DNA of 64,000 nt, from contig NZ_CP024985.1 in NCBI RefSeq assembly GCF_002803845.1, positions 1,116,001-1,180,000 on the forward strand. The letters are read 5' to 3'. The notes beneath the pieces are model-generated. The model did no database searches. It was not told where the DNA came from and saw nothing but the letters and a program-made list of their open reading frames with translations. The stretch is from Streptomyces lavendulae subsp. lavendulae. Lineage in GTDB: Bacteria; Actinomycetota; Actinomycetes; Streptomycetales; Streptomycetaceae. The translations under genes and the position numbers were made by a program. Below, one piece after another: positions 44,203 through 53,977 of the stretch (position 1 is its first letter; each line of letters starts with the position of its first letter).

Positions 44203-45416
44203 AGCGTGGTCCAGAAGTCGTGGATGGCCCGCGCCGAGTCCGGGGTGGACATCCCGGTCTGGGTGAGGAGGATGCCGACGAGCCGGTTGTGGGGGTCGGC
44301 GTAGGTCGTGGTGCCGGCTCCGCCGTCCCAGCCGAACTGGCCGACGGGCGCGTAGTCGCCCCGGTAGGTGCGCACCGTCATCCCGAAACCCCAGCCGCCG
44401 GTCTGTCCCTGACCGTGTGACAGGTGGACGACACTGCGCCCCCATGCCTGGAGGGCGGCCGTCTGCTCGGCCGGGAGGCGGTTGCCGGTCATCAGCTCGA
44501 CGGCGGGCCGGGACAGGATCCGCTCGGTCCCGTGCATCCCGTGGTCGAGCAGCATCCGGAAGTAGGCGTGGTAGTCGTCGACGGTGGAGTCGAGTCCGCC
44601 GCCGCCCGACTGGAACGCCGGGGGCCGGCTGTGGTGTCCGCCTTCGGCCTCGTCCGCCACCTCGAACCCGCCGGTCTGCGGATCGGGGGCGTACAGGGGC
44701 GGCAGCCGGTCGATCTTGTCGGCGGGCACGTGGAACCCCGTGTCCTTCATCCCCAGCGGATCGAAGATGCGCTCGCGCAGGAACGCCTCGAACGACCGGC
44801 CGGTGACCCTGGCCACCAGCACCCCGAGCACGTCGTCGCTGACGTTGTACAGCCACCGCTCCCCGGGCTGGTACATCAGCGGAAGCGTGCCGAGGCGGCG
44901 CATCCACTCGTCCGGCTCCACTGCCGGGAGCATCCATCCGTTCTCGCCGTAGACCCGCTGCTCGAAGTAGGCGCTCATCATCGGGGAGCCCATCGCCGTC
45001 ATGTCCAGCCCGAGCCCGCAGGTGGAGGTGAGCAGGTCCCGCACGGTGATCGGACGCCGCGCCGGTACGGTGTCCTCCAGCGGAGCGTCGGCCCGCTGGA
45101 GCACCCGCCGGTCGGCGAGCTCGGGCAGCCACGGGTCCACCGGGTCGTCGAGCCGCAGCCGGCACTCGTCCAGCAGGACCATGGTCGCGGCGACCGCGAC
45201 CGGCTTGGTCGTCGAGGCCATCCGGAAGATGGTGTCCCGGCGCATCGGCGGGCCACCGTCATGACGCATCGTCCCGATCGCTTCGACGTGCGTTTCCTCG
45301 CCCCGGCCCACCAGGGCGACGAGCCCGGGAACCTTTCCGGACTCCACGTGCCGTCGCAGCACCTCGCGCAGTCTGCGCAGTCCTGCTCCGGAGAGGCCGT
45401 TGTTGCCGTTTCCCAC
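44181..45416 (-). CDS. Serine hydrolase (class C beta-lactamase/esterase family)
   Basis: A 411-residue penicillin-binding-protein-like hydrolase. SxxK is STTK in FRMASTTKPVA (about residue 69), with YNVS as the YxN motif (about 190) and a C-terminal WDGGAGT stretch in place of the KTG/HxG box. No signal peptide, so it is probably a cytosolic esterase or D-aminopeptidase-like enzyme rather than a resistance beta-lactamase. GTG start. It is convergent with the response regulator and downstream of the PadR/DUF1048 pair, with a gap of about 90 bp. Confidence 0.85.
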   Translation of the reverse strand: MGNGNNGLSGAGLRRLREVLRRHVESGKVPGLVALVGRGEETHVEAIGTMRHDGGPPMRRDTIFRMASTTKPVAVAATMVLLDECRLRLDDPVDPWLPELADRRVLQRADAPLEDTVPARRPITVRDLLTSTCGLGLDMTAMGSPMMSAYFEQRVYGENGWMLPAVEPDEWMRRLGTLPLMYQPGERWLYNVSDDVLGVLVARVTGRSFEAFLRERIFDPLGMKDTGFHVPADKIDRLPPLYAPDPQTGGFEVADEAEGGHHSRPPAFQSGGGGLDSTVDDYHAYFRMLLDHGMHGTERILSRPAVELMTGNRLPAEQTAALQAWGRSVVHLSHGQGQTGGWGFGMTVRTYRGDYAPVGQFGWDGGAGTTTYADPHNRLVGILLTQTGMSTPDSARAIHDFWTTLYQAIDD

Positions 45417-45503
45417 CGTGAATCCCCCTGTTCGATGCTGCGAAACCGTCCCGGGTGGCCCGCACGGTGCGGGCCACCCCCGAGGACATGTGCCGTGTCG
45501 CCG

Positions 45504-45893
45504 TCAGACGGTCCCGTCCGCCCCTGCGGTGTCTTCGGCGGCGGCGCGCCCGATGTCGTCGGCGAGCCGCTTGCGCGCACGGGCGGGGACGTAGCCACCG
45601 TCCGAGTAGTTCTGGGCGAAGGTCTCGGCGAACTCCACCGGGTCCTCCCCGACGACCTCGCGGATCGGCGTCCCGTCCGCCACCGCCTGCTCGAACAGGT
45701 CGGCGAGATCTTCGAACATCGACGCATTGCTGTCGGCGTCGGTCGGCACGAAGTGCATGAGGTGCCGCTCGATCGCCCCGACCGCCGCGCGGTGGCCCTC
45801 CGGGAGCTCCTTGACGCGAGCCCTGTACGCCCTCCACCGCTTCTTGGGCCCGATCATCTTCGCGATGATCCCGCTCTTCTCGACTTCGGACAC
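45504..45893 (-). CDS. DUF1048 family protein
   Basis: A 129-residue protein of the DUF1048 family, which commonly follows PadR regulators. It has a helical opening (IIAKMIGPKKRWRAYRARVK) and a middle helical segment (MFEDLADLFEQAVADG). GTG at 45893 starts two bases after the padR stop, so translation is coupled. Its function is unknown; related pairs control a nearby membrane or export function. An Ala-rich acidic tail ends it. Confidence 0.8.
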   Translation of the reverse strand: MSEVEKSGIIAKMIGPKKRWRAYRARVKELPEGHRAAVGAIERHLMHFVPTDADSNASMFEDLADLFEQAVADGTPIREVVGEDPVEFAETFAQNYSDGGYVPARARKRLADDIGRAAAEDTAGADGTV

Positions 45894-45895
45894 GG

Positions 45896-46228
45896 TCAGC
45901 CGCCCTCCCCTTCGCGGAGCTGTTCCAGTCGTTCCGCGAGGAAGCTCCACGTCCTCCAGAACTCTTCGAGGTATTCCCGCCCCTGAGCGTTGAGGGAGTG
46001 CACCTTGCGTGGCGGCCCCTTCTCCGAGGGGACCTTCTCCACGTCGACGAGACCGCGCTTCTCCATCCTGACGAGCAGCGCGTAGACGGTGCCTTCGGCG
46101 ATGTCCGGGAAGCCCTGCTCCCTCAGACGTGCCGTGATCTCGTAGCCGTAGGCGGGCCTGCCGGCCAGGGAAGCGAGGATGATCCCCTCCAGCGTGCCCT
46201 TGAGCATCTCGGTCAGCAGCTTGGCCAT
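45896..46228 (-). CDS. PadR-family transcriptional regulator
   Basis: A 110-residue PadR winged-helix protein. MLKGTLEGIILASLAGRP, YGYEITARLREQGFPDIAEG, then TVYALLVRMEKRGLV is the textbook PadR DNA-binding region, followed by a short dimerisation helix. It is the first gene of padR-DUF1048. A TACTGGTA/TACCAGTA inverted repeat overlaps its promoter, the usual autoregulation. PadR proteins typically respond to antibiotics or phenolics. Confidence 0.9.
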   Translation of the reverse strand: MAKLLTEMLKGTLEGIILASLAGRPAYGYEITARLREQGFPDIAEGTVYALLVRMEKRGLVDVEKVPSEKGPPRKVHSLNAQGREYLEEFWRTWSFLAERLEQLREGEGG

Positions 46229-46264
46229 GGAACACCTCCCCTTGAGCTATTGAGCGTCGTTGAC

Positions 46265-46295
46265 TACTGGTACACAGTAACGCTGACTACCAGTA
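46265..46295 (-). promoter_or_regulatory. PadR-type operator
   Basis: TACTGGTA (46265-46272) and TACCAGTA (46288-46295) are perfect 8-bp inverted arms 15 bp apart, about 40 bp before the padR start. A minus-strand TTGCTG lies next to the outer arm as a possible -35. Confidence 0.6.
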
Positions 46296-46296
46296 C

Positions 46297-46690
46297 TCAG
46301 CAAGACGGATTAGTGAACCTCGACGAGTCCGACGGCGCGTCGGTGCAGTCGGTGGTGACGCGGAAGCGCAGGCGGCAGATCACCGCGTCGGCGTCCCGGC
46401 GTACCGCGTGGGCGGCCACCGAGCCGCGCTGGTTCTGCAGCATCCGCTGCCAGAGGCGTTCCGGTTCGGTCTCCGGGATCAGGACGGGCACCTGGGTGTC
46501 CGGCCGCCGCTCCGTCAGGCCGCGGACGTATCCCGACACGGGACGGCCCGGCGAGCGGGTCGGCGAGGGGAGTTCGACGATCCGATCGTAGGCACGGTGC
46601 ACCTTCTCGAAGCCGAGGACGATTGGCGAGATCCATACGCCGTTGGCGCCACTGTTCACGCCCTCCATACGCCGGACCGGCCAGATCGTA
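46297..46690 (-). pseudogene. Remnant of an APC permease C-terminal domain
   Basis: The minus-strand frame carries VLIPETEPERLWQRMLQNQR, then AVRRDADAVICRLRFRV, a pair of segments I associate with the cytosolic C-terminal end of actinobacterial APC permeases. Upstream of about 46690 nothing matches and no membrane segments are present, so only the last 100 or so codons survive. It stops near the padR promoter. The match is from memory and the call is moderate. Confidence 0.45.
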
Positions 46691-46790
46691 TGAGGTGCGT
46701 CAAGGCCTCGCCAGGGCCCGTGGCGCCGGGCCCGACCGGGGGCACCGTGGACATGGGCCCACCGGCCCGGCGGTGACCGCGCCGATCGGA

Positions 46791-46823
46791 CCCGAGGGGG
46801 TCCGAGGGGGTCCGAGCGGGTCC
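46791..46823 (+). repeat. 10-bp tandem repeats before the DUF4118 gene
   Basis: CCGAGGGGGT-type units recur with a 10-bp period at 46791, 46801 and 46811 (the last with one change), ending in GGGTCC at 46818. GGGTCC (46818-46823) and GGACCC (46831-46836) then form an inverted repeat. About one helical turn per unit suggests a protein-binding array or simple slippage repeat. Confidence 0.5.
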
Positions 46824-46859
46824 GTTCCCGGGACCCCATGTCCGGACGGGAGGCTCCAC

Positions 46860-47609
46860 ATGTCCGGGTACCGGCTCCAGGAACGTGCCGCGCTGCTCGC
46901 GGCCCTCGTGGTTCCCTTCGCGGTGGCGCTCGCGCTCGTGCCCTTGCGTACAGACCTTTCGGCGTCGAACGCCGCGCTGGTCATGGTCGTGGCGGTGGTG
47001 GCCGTCGCCGCCCTGGGCACCCGCACCGCCGGGGCCTTGGCCGCGCTCTCCGCGGCGGCCTGGTTCGACTTCTTCCTCACCCCGCCCTACCGGCGCTTCG
47101 CCATCGCCGACCGCGCGGACGTCGAGACCGCCGTCCTCCTGCTGCTCGTCGGCCTGGCCGTCTCCCAGATGGCCCTCCGGGCCCGTCGGCTCCGTGCCGT
47201 GGCCGTCACCGGCTCCGGGCACCTGTCCCGCCTCCGGGTGGCCGCCCGCCTGGCCGAGGACGGTGGCTCGCCCGAGGCCGTGGTCGAGCACGTGCGCCGG
47301 GAACTCCTCGGGCTGCTGGACCTGCGCGGCTGCCGTTTCGAGTACGGCAGCCTGATGGGGCACCGCCCCCGCCTGGAGCACGACGCCGGGGTCTGGCTCC
47401 GCCACGGGGGCCGGATCGTCGAGTACGACAGCTGGCCGAACGGCGAGACCGAACTCCGCGTCGTGGGCGGCGGGCACCACTACGGCCGGTTCCTCCTCGA
47501 CCCGCGTCCGGGTCCGCTGCCCCCGGAGGAGGCCCGGCTGGTCGCCGTCGCCCTCGCCGCCCAGGCCGGTGCGGCCCTGGACTCCACCGGGCTGGCCCGG
47601 AAGGCGTGA
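46860..47609 (+). CDS. DUF4118 membrane protein related to the KdpD sensor module
   Basis: A 249-residue protein. The N-terminal four-segment membrane module (about residues 8-108) has the DUF4118 signature FDFFLTPPYRRF that lies in the KdpD potassium-sensor kinase. Here it is followed by a soluble C-terminal domain of about 130 residues instead of a kinase: EHVRRELLGLLDLRGCRFEY, then VALAAQAGAALDS, a partial GAF-like fold. GGGAGG precedes the ATG. It stands before kdpF, so it may belong to a potassium-linked locus that has lost most of its genes. Confidence 0.8.
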   Translation: MSGYRLQERAALLAALVVPFAVALALVPLRTDLSASNAALVMVVAVVAVAALGTRTAGALAALSAAAWFDFFLTPPYRRFAIADRADVETAVLLLLVGLAVSQMALRARRLRAVAVTGSGHLSRLRVAARLAEDGGSPEAVVEHVRRELLGLLDLRGCRFEYGSLMGHRPRLEHDAGVWLRHGGRIVEYDSWPNGETELRVVGGGHHYGRFLLDPRPGPLPPEEARLVAVALAAQAGAALDSTGLARKA

Positions 47610-47781
47610 AGGCCGCACTTCGCGGAGCCCGCCGCGCGTCCCCGCGTATGGGGTGCGCCAAAGGAGCGCTTGCGCCCGTATGGACCCCGTCAAGGCGGCT
47701 CGGCGCGCAGGGCCACTCGCGGTTTGCTCGGTCTCGGCCACTCCGGCCGATTCCACCTCATCACTACACCAGGAGCTCACG

Positions 47782-47865
47782 GTGGCCGATCCGGCCTTCG
47801 TCGTCACCACGGTCGCGGTCTTCGCGCTGGTGGCCCTCATCGCCCGGGGGGTGACCAAGCTGTGA
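47782..47865 (+). CDS. 27-residue membrane miniprotein upstream of kdpF
   Basis: GTG at 47782 with AGGAG (47771-47775) upstream, encoding one hydrophobic helix (FVVTTVAVFALVALIARGV) and a Lys-Leu end. The stop overlaps the kdpF start in GTGA, so the two are coupled. Small single-helix proteins in this place are seen before kdp operons in streptomycetes; the role is unknown. Confidence 0.65.
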   Translation: MADPAFVVTTVAVFALVALIARGVTKL

Positions 47866-47951
47866 ACGCCGAGAACATCGTCGGCCTCGTCGTGGCCGTC
47901 TCCCTGCTCGGATACCTCATCCTCGCCCTCGTGTACCCGGAGAGGTTCTGA
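47862..47951 (+). CDS. kdpF: Potassium-transporting ATPase subunit F
   Basis: A 29-residue single-helix peptide reading NAENIVGLVVAVSLLGYLIL then ALVYPERF, a clear KdpF. It normally stabilises the KdpFABC complex. Here it is intact but kdpA behind it is broken after its first codons, so the peptide probably has no partner from this locus. It starts in a 4-base overlap with the preceding miniprotein gene. Confidence 0.85.
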   Translation: MNAENIVGLVVAVSLLGYLILALVYPERF

Positions 47952-47959
47952 GCACTGCC

Positions 47960-47998
47960 ATGAGTCCCGTAACCGCTGGTGTGCTCCAGCTCCTCGCA
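47960..47998 (+). pseudogene. kdpA: kdpA 5' fragment
   Basis: ATG at 47960 begins MSPVTAGVLQLLA, the standard KdpA N-terminus, 9 bp after kdpF. Homology stops after about 13 codons and the sequence passes into a reductase in another frame. Thus kdpA, and with it kdpB and kdpC, were deleted here. Confidence 0.65.
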
Positions 47999-48654
47999 CC
48001 GACCGCGAGCTCGCCCACGAGGTCGGGGACGCCCTCGGCGTATGGCCGGACGGCGGCGGCATCCGCCTGGCCGAGGCCCTGCGGACGCGCTTCGACATCG
48101 CCCGCATCACCCCGGACCTGCTGAGGTTCGTCGTCGCCCGCACCGGAGACCAGGACCTCCAACGGCTGCTGCGCCCGGACACAAGGACGAGCCGGCCAAG
48201 TGGAGCCGGGGACGGCAGGCCGCCGACGTCATCGGCGCCTTCCCCGTCCGGGCCTGCGCCGCGGAGTGGACCGGAGTCCTCAAGCGACTCCGGCCCCGCC
48301 TCTACTCCATCTCCTCAAGCCCCCTCGCCCACCCCGGCGAGGTCCGCCCTGACCGGGTCCGCCGTCCGCTACGCCAACGACCTCGGCCGGGACCGCAAGG
48401 ACGTCTGCTCCAGCTACCTCGCGGACTGCGCCGACGACGGGCCCTTCCAGGTGTTCGTGCAGCGCTCGCCCCACTTCCGGCCGCCCGCCGGACCGGCCAC
48501 ACCAATGATCATGGTCGGCCCGGGTACCGGGGCCGCACCGGCCCCGACTGGCTGGGCGCACTGCGGCATGGACAGGGAGTCGGGCGCCGCGTACGTGCGG
48601 CAGATGGCCGCCGACAGGCGCCACGTCCGCGACGTCTACCGACCGGCCCGCCGT

Positions 48655-48656
<2 letters not shown>
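47999..48656 (+). pseudogene. Decayed flavoprotein reductase (CysJ/nitrate-sulfite reductase type)
   Basis: Fragments of one diflavin-reductase-like protein appear in several frames. TDRELAHEVGDALGVWPDGG opens it. A one-base loss at about 48180 shifts to KDEPAKWSRGRQAADVIGAF and RPRLYSISSSP (FAD-binding RxYS). A one-base gain near 48348 then shifts to SAVRYANDLGRDRKDVCSSY and MIMVGPGTGAAP (NADP-binding). An internal deletion follows, and only GAAYVRQMAADRRHVRDVY remains of the C-terminus. Its 5' end is fused to kdpA. No functional product is expected. It abuts the convergent enolase stop codon. Confidence 0.7.
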
Positions 48657-50097
<1,441 letters not shown>

Positions 50098-50138
50098 TCA
50101 GCTGGGCAACGTGGCAGGCCAGCGGGGTAAAGTGCCCT

Positions 50139-50561
50139 ATGCCCACCTCGGAAGCCGCCGCCATCGCCGCAGAACTGCGCACCGCGATGGGCAAGCTCAC
50201 CCGACGCGTCAAGCACGAGGACCGCATCCCGCTGGGCCAGGCCGCCGTACTCGGCGCCCTCGACCGCAACGGCGCCATGACCACCAGCGACCTCGCCGCC
50301 GACCAGCGCGTGCGCCCCCAGTCCATGGCCCGGTCGGTGGGGCTGCTCATGGAGCAGAACCTGATCACGCGCCGGGCGCACCCCACGGACGGCCGCAAGT
50401 CACTGGTCGAGCTGTCGGACGCGGGCCGGACCGCGCTCGAAGCGGAGCGCGGCCGCAGGGCTGGGTGGCTCGCCCAGGCGATCGAGGCCGAACTCACGGA
50501 CGAGGAGCGGGAGTTGCTGGCCCGCAGCGCCGCCCTGCTGGAGCGGCTCGCCACGCGCTAG
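50139..50561 (+). CDS. MarR-family regulator divergent from enolase
   Basis: A 140-residue MarR protein with winged helix at about residues 35-105: LGQAAVLGALDRNGAMTTSD, RVRPQSMARSVGLLMEQNLI and the wing RRAHPTDGRKSLVEL. MarR repressors release DNA on binding small, often phenolic or antibiotic, ligands. It shares a repeat-filled promoter with the divergent enolase gene. Its TAG stop codon lies within the GCTAGC target duplication of the following IS element, so the insertion left the coding sequence intact. Confidence 0.88.
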   Translation: MPTSEAAAIAAELRTAMGKLTRRVKHEDRIPLGQAAVLGALDRNGAMTTSDLAADQRVRPQSMARSVGLLMEQNLITRRAHPTDGRKSLVELSDAGRTALEAERGRRAGWLAQAIEAELTDEERELLARSAALLERLATR

Positions 50562-50562
50562 C
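50557..50562. repeat. Left target-site duplication of the IS element
   Basis: GCTAGC, repeated at 51620-51625 on the other side of the element. It contains the marR stop codon (50559-50561). Confidence 0.75.
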
Positions 50563-51619
50563 TGTATTGATCACGAGCGTTGTTGACACTCGGTGGGTCT
50601 TGAACATGACGAAGACCTCCGGTGTGGTGGGAGCTGTCTAGGAACCCATTGCACAACGGAGGTCTTCGTGTCCCACCGTAATGCCCGGCTGACCGTCTTC
50701 GGTAGGCGCCTGCTGGTCGAGCGGGTCGCTTCGGGCCGCCCGGTCGCGCACGTGGCCGCCGAGATGGGCATATCTCGGGCCACCGCACACAAGTGGGTGC
50801 GCCGGTGGCGGGACAACGGCCCGGCCGGGTTGCACGACCGCTCCAGCCGACCTCGCACGACCCCGCACCGGACCTCGGCCGAGGTCGAAGCGAGGGTCTG
50901 CGACCTGCGGCGGGCCCGCAAGCTGGGCCCCGCCCGGATCGGCCCGGTCCTTGGCCTGCCCGCCTCGACCGTCCACCGAATCCTGACCCGGCACGGTCTG
51001 AACCGGCTCTCGTTCATGGACCGTCCCACCGGCACCCTGATCCGCCGCTACGAACGCGAGAAGCCCGGCGAGCTGATCCATGTCGATGTGAAGAAGCTCG
51101 GCCGGATCCCCGACGGCGGCGGCCACAAGGCCCTGGGCCGGCAGGCCGGCCGTGCCACCCGCAACGGGATGGGCTTCGACTACGTCCATTCCGCGGTCGA
51201 CGACCACTCCCGCCTGGCCTACAGCGAGATCCACCCCGACGAGAAGGTCGCGACCTGCGCGGGGTTCCTCACCCGCGCGGCCGCGTTCTTCCACCACCAC
51301 GGCATCACCCGCATCGAACGGGTCCTGACCGACAACGCCTGGGCCTACCGCAAGGGCCTGGCCTGGAAAACCGTCCTGGCCCACCTCGGCGCGAGCGGCA
51401 AACTCACCCGCGCCTACCGGCCCCAGACCAACGGCAAAGTCGAACGCTTCAACCGCACCCTGCTCGACGAATGGGCCTACCTGCGGCCCTACACCTCAAA
51501 CGACGAGCGGACAGCAGCCCTGGCAGACTTCCTCCACACCTACAACCACCACCGCTGCCACACCGCCCTGGGCGGACACCCGCCCATCAGCCGCGTAAAC
51601 AACCCTGCGGGTCAATACA
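50563..51619 (+). mobile_element. IS481-family insertion sequence, 1057 bp
   Basis: The element is bounded by imperfect terminal inverted repeats: the left end TGTATTGATCACGAGCGTTG and the right end, read inward, TGTATTGACCCGCAGGGTTG, matching at about 20 of the first 25 bases. A 6-bp duplication GCTAGC flanks it. It encodes one DDE transposase, has a single gene in one frame as IS481 elements do, and shows no decay. Intact ends, target duplication and ORF indicate a recent insertion. Confidence 0.85.
50609..50669 (+). promoter_or_regulatory. RNA hairpin sequestering the transposase start
   Basis: ACGAAGACCTCCG (50609-50621) is perfectly complementary to CGGAGGTCTTCGT (50657-50669), a 13-bp stem with a 35-base loop. 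The 3' arm contains the Shine-Dalgarno GGAGGT and most of the GTG start codon. A TTGACA at 50583 could drive transcription starting inside the 5' arm, which would avoid the hairpin; read-through mRNA from marR would fold and be silent. Confidence 0.65.
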
Positions 51620-51624
51620 GCTAG
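50668..51624 (+). CDS. IS481-family transposase
   Basis: A 318-residue DDE transposase. The N-terminal helix-turn-helix (VAAEMGISRATAHKWVRRWR, about residues 30-50) is followed by an RNase H-like core with the DDE acidic residues in LIHVDVKKLG, VLTDNAWAY and NGKVERFNRTL. GTG at 50668 with GGAGGT five bases before. The TAG stop lies at 51622-51624, outside the IS end and inside the target duplication, so this copy borrows its stop codon from the host. Confidence 0.9.
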   Translation: MSHRNARLTVFGRRLLVERVASGRPVAHVAAEMGISRATAHKWVRRWRDNGPAGLHDRSSRPRTTPHRTSAEVEARVCDLRRARKLGPARIGPVLGLPASTVHRILTRHGLNRLSFMDRPTGTLIRRYEREKPGELIHVDVKKLGRIPDGGGHKALGRQAGRATRNGMGFDYVHSAVDDHSRLAYSEIHPDEKVATCAGFLTRAAAFFHHHGITRIERVLTDNAWAYRKGLAWKTVLAHLGASGKLTRAYRPQTNGKVERFNRTLLDEWAYLRPYTSNDERTAALADFLHTYNHHRCHTALGGHPPISRVNNPAGQYS

Positions 51625-51625
51625 C
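51620..51625. repeat. Right target-site duplication of the IS element
   Basis: GCTAGC, matching 50557-50562. It supplies the transposase stop codon. The 200 bp after it, up to 51831, hold no gene that I can recognise. Confidence 0.75.
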
Positions 51626-51831
51626 GCCGCCGCCCGAAGGTTGCGGCCCGGGTCGGGGCGCTCCGGATGCCGAGGGTGGCGAGGGCCGCCGCCGTCACCT
51701 CGGTGGCGGTCCGCCGCCGGGGCCTGCCGCCCGGACCGGGCGGGAGGAGGATGGGATGAGGGCCGCGGGGCGCGCAGCGGAAGGGATCACCAGGTCCCCC
51801 GCCCGCCGCGGCGGGTGAAGGAGGTCCGGTC

Positions 51832-53918
51832 GTGGTCATGTCCGGGACGTTCCGGGCCGAGCCCAGCCCAGTGAAGGTGGTTCCCTCCGAGCCGGGCGGT
51901 CTGCTGGACGTTCTGAGCGTGGCCGCGGTGGTTCTGGACGTCGAGGGGCGGATCACGTTGTGGAGCCCCCAGGCGCAGGAGCTCTTCGGCTGGTCGGCCG
52001 AGGAGGCGCTCGGCAGCCGCGCGGCCGGACTGCTGGTCGCCGAGGAGTACGTCGACCTGGTCCTGGAGCTGTTCGCCAAGGTCATGGCCGGTGGCGGCGC
52101 CTGGGCGGGTGTCTTCCCCGTGCGCCGCAAGGACGGCTCCACGCGACTGGTGGAGTTCCGCAACATGCGGCTGCAGGACGAGCACGGCGGGGTGTACGCC
52201 CTGGGGATCGCCTGCGACGAGGCCGTGCTGCGCGACGTCGAGCGCGACCTGGCCCTGTCGGTGCCCCTGGTGGCGCAGTCCCCGCTGGGGCTGGCGGTGC
52301 TGGACCGCGACCTGCGCTACGTCCTGGTCAACCCGACCCTGGAACGGATCAACGGCCTGCCCGCCGCGGAGCATCTGGGCCGTACGCCCGGTGAGGCCCT
52401 GCCGTTCCTGGACACGGAGGTGATCGAAGCCGCCATGCGCCGGGTCCTGGACACCGGCGTACCGCTGCTGGACCAGTACGGCATCGGCCGCACCCCCGCC
52501 GATCCGGACCGGGAGCACGCCTGGTCGGGCTCGTACTACCGGCTGGAGGACCCGCGCGGGCGGGTGATCGGTGTCGCGCTCGTGGTCGTGGACGTCACCG
52601 ACAGCTACCGCGCGGCCCAGGAGGCCGCCGAGGCCCGCAGACGCCTCGACCTCATCGCCCGGGCGTCGGTGACCATCGGGACCACGCTGGACCTGGAGCG
52701 CACGGCCCGCGAACTCGCCCGCCTCGTCGTCGCCGACCTGGCCGACTTCGCCTCGGTCGACGTCCTCGACTCCGTCCTGGAGGGCAGCGTGGCCACGGCA
52801 CCCGGCCCTCGGACGGGGCAGGCGCTCTTCATGGCCCTGGCCGTGGCGGCGGCCCACGGGACGGCCGTCGTCCGTGCCGCCGACCCGGTGGGCGAGCGCA
52901 TCACGTATCCGGCCGAGCGCCTGGTCACCCGCTGCGTGCAGACCGGGCGTCCCGTCCTGGTACCGCACGTCACCGACGCGGACCTGGCCCGGATCGCACG
53001 CTGGCCGTACCGCTGACCGCCCGCGGGCAGGTCCTCGGCGCCCTCGGCCTGCTGCGCATCCGCAATCCGCTCCCCTTCGACCACGACGACGTCACCCTGG
53101 CGGGCGAGCTGGCCACCCGCGCCGCCGTCGCCATCGACAACGCCCGCTGGTACCAGCACGCCACCGACACCGCCCTGACGCTCCAGCGCCACCTCCTCCC
53201 CCATCCCCCGCCCCGGTCCGCCGGCCTGGAGATCGCCTACCGGTACCAGCCCGCGGCGGCGGCCAGTGCGATCGGCGGCGACTGGTTCGACGCGATCCCC
53301 CAGCCCGGGGACCGGACCGCCCTCGTGGTCGGCGACGTCATGGGACACGGTGTCCACGCGGCCGCGACGATGGGACAGCTGCGCATGGCCACCCGCACCC
53401 TGGCGGACCTCGGCCTCGAACCGGCCCGGGTCCTGCGCCACCTCGACCACATCACGGCCGAACTGGACGGGACCATCGCGACCTGCGTCTACGCCACCTG
53501 GGACCCGCACCGCTCCCGCTGCCGCGTCGCCCTCGCCGGTCATCCGCCGCCCATCGTCATCCGCTCGGGGCGGGCCCCCGAACTGCTCTCCCTCCCCGCC
53601 GGCGTGCCGCTCGGCACGGGAGGCCTCGGCGGCACGCGCTTCGAGAACACCTTCCTCGACCTGTTCCCCGGGGACCGGCTGGTGCTGTACACCGACGGCC
53701 TCGTCGAAACCCGCGACGACGCCCTGGACGACCGCCTCGGCCTCCTCCTCAGCCTCCTCGCCGAACCCGGCCTCTCCCCGGAGGCCGCCTGCGACCGGCT
53801 GCTGACCGCCCTGCGCCACCCCGACGCGGCCGACGACGTGGCCCTCGTCATCGCCCGGGTACGCCCCCACCCGCCCACCATCGCGGCCGGACCGGGGAAA
53901 CACGGGGAAGGGGAATAG
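51832..53918 (+). pseudogene. PAS-PAS-GAF-SpoIIE phosphatase, interrupted by a frameshift
   Basis: GTG at 51832 with AAGGAGG seven bases upstream opens two PAS domains (about residues 25-130, VVLDVEGRITLWSPQAQELF; and about 145-250, GLAVLDRDLRYVLVNPTLER) and a GAF domain. The frame ends at 53016, inside the GAF, after LARIARWPYR. GAF and the PP2C-like SpoIIE domain resume in another frame from 53001 with LAVPLTARGQVLGALGL, then IGGDWFDAI and VVGDVMGHG (metal-binding Asp), to ALVIARV at the end. The join lacks a stretch normally found here, so it looks like a small deletion with frameshift. If intact, it would dephosphorylate an STAS anti-anti-sigma factor. Confidence 0.75.
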
Positions 53919-53977
53919 GGGCCCGGGGCGGCGGGTTCGCGGGACTGCAAGATCAACACGGTGGTTCGGGAGGGGTC

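Noticed and set aside
44181-45416. Antibiotic-resistance beta-lactamase
   Set aside because: SxxK and YxN are present but there is no signal peptide and no KTG box, so an esterase or peptidase-type hydrolase is more likely.
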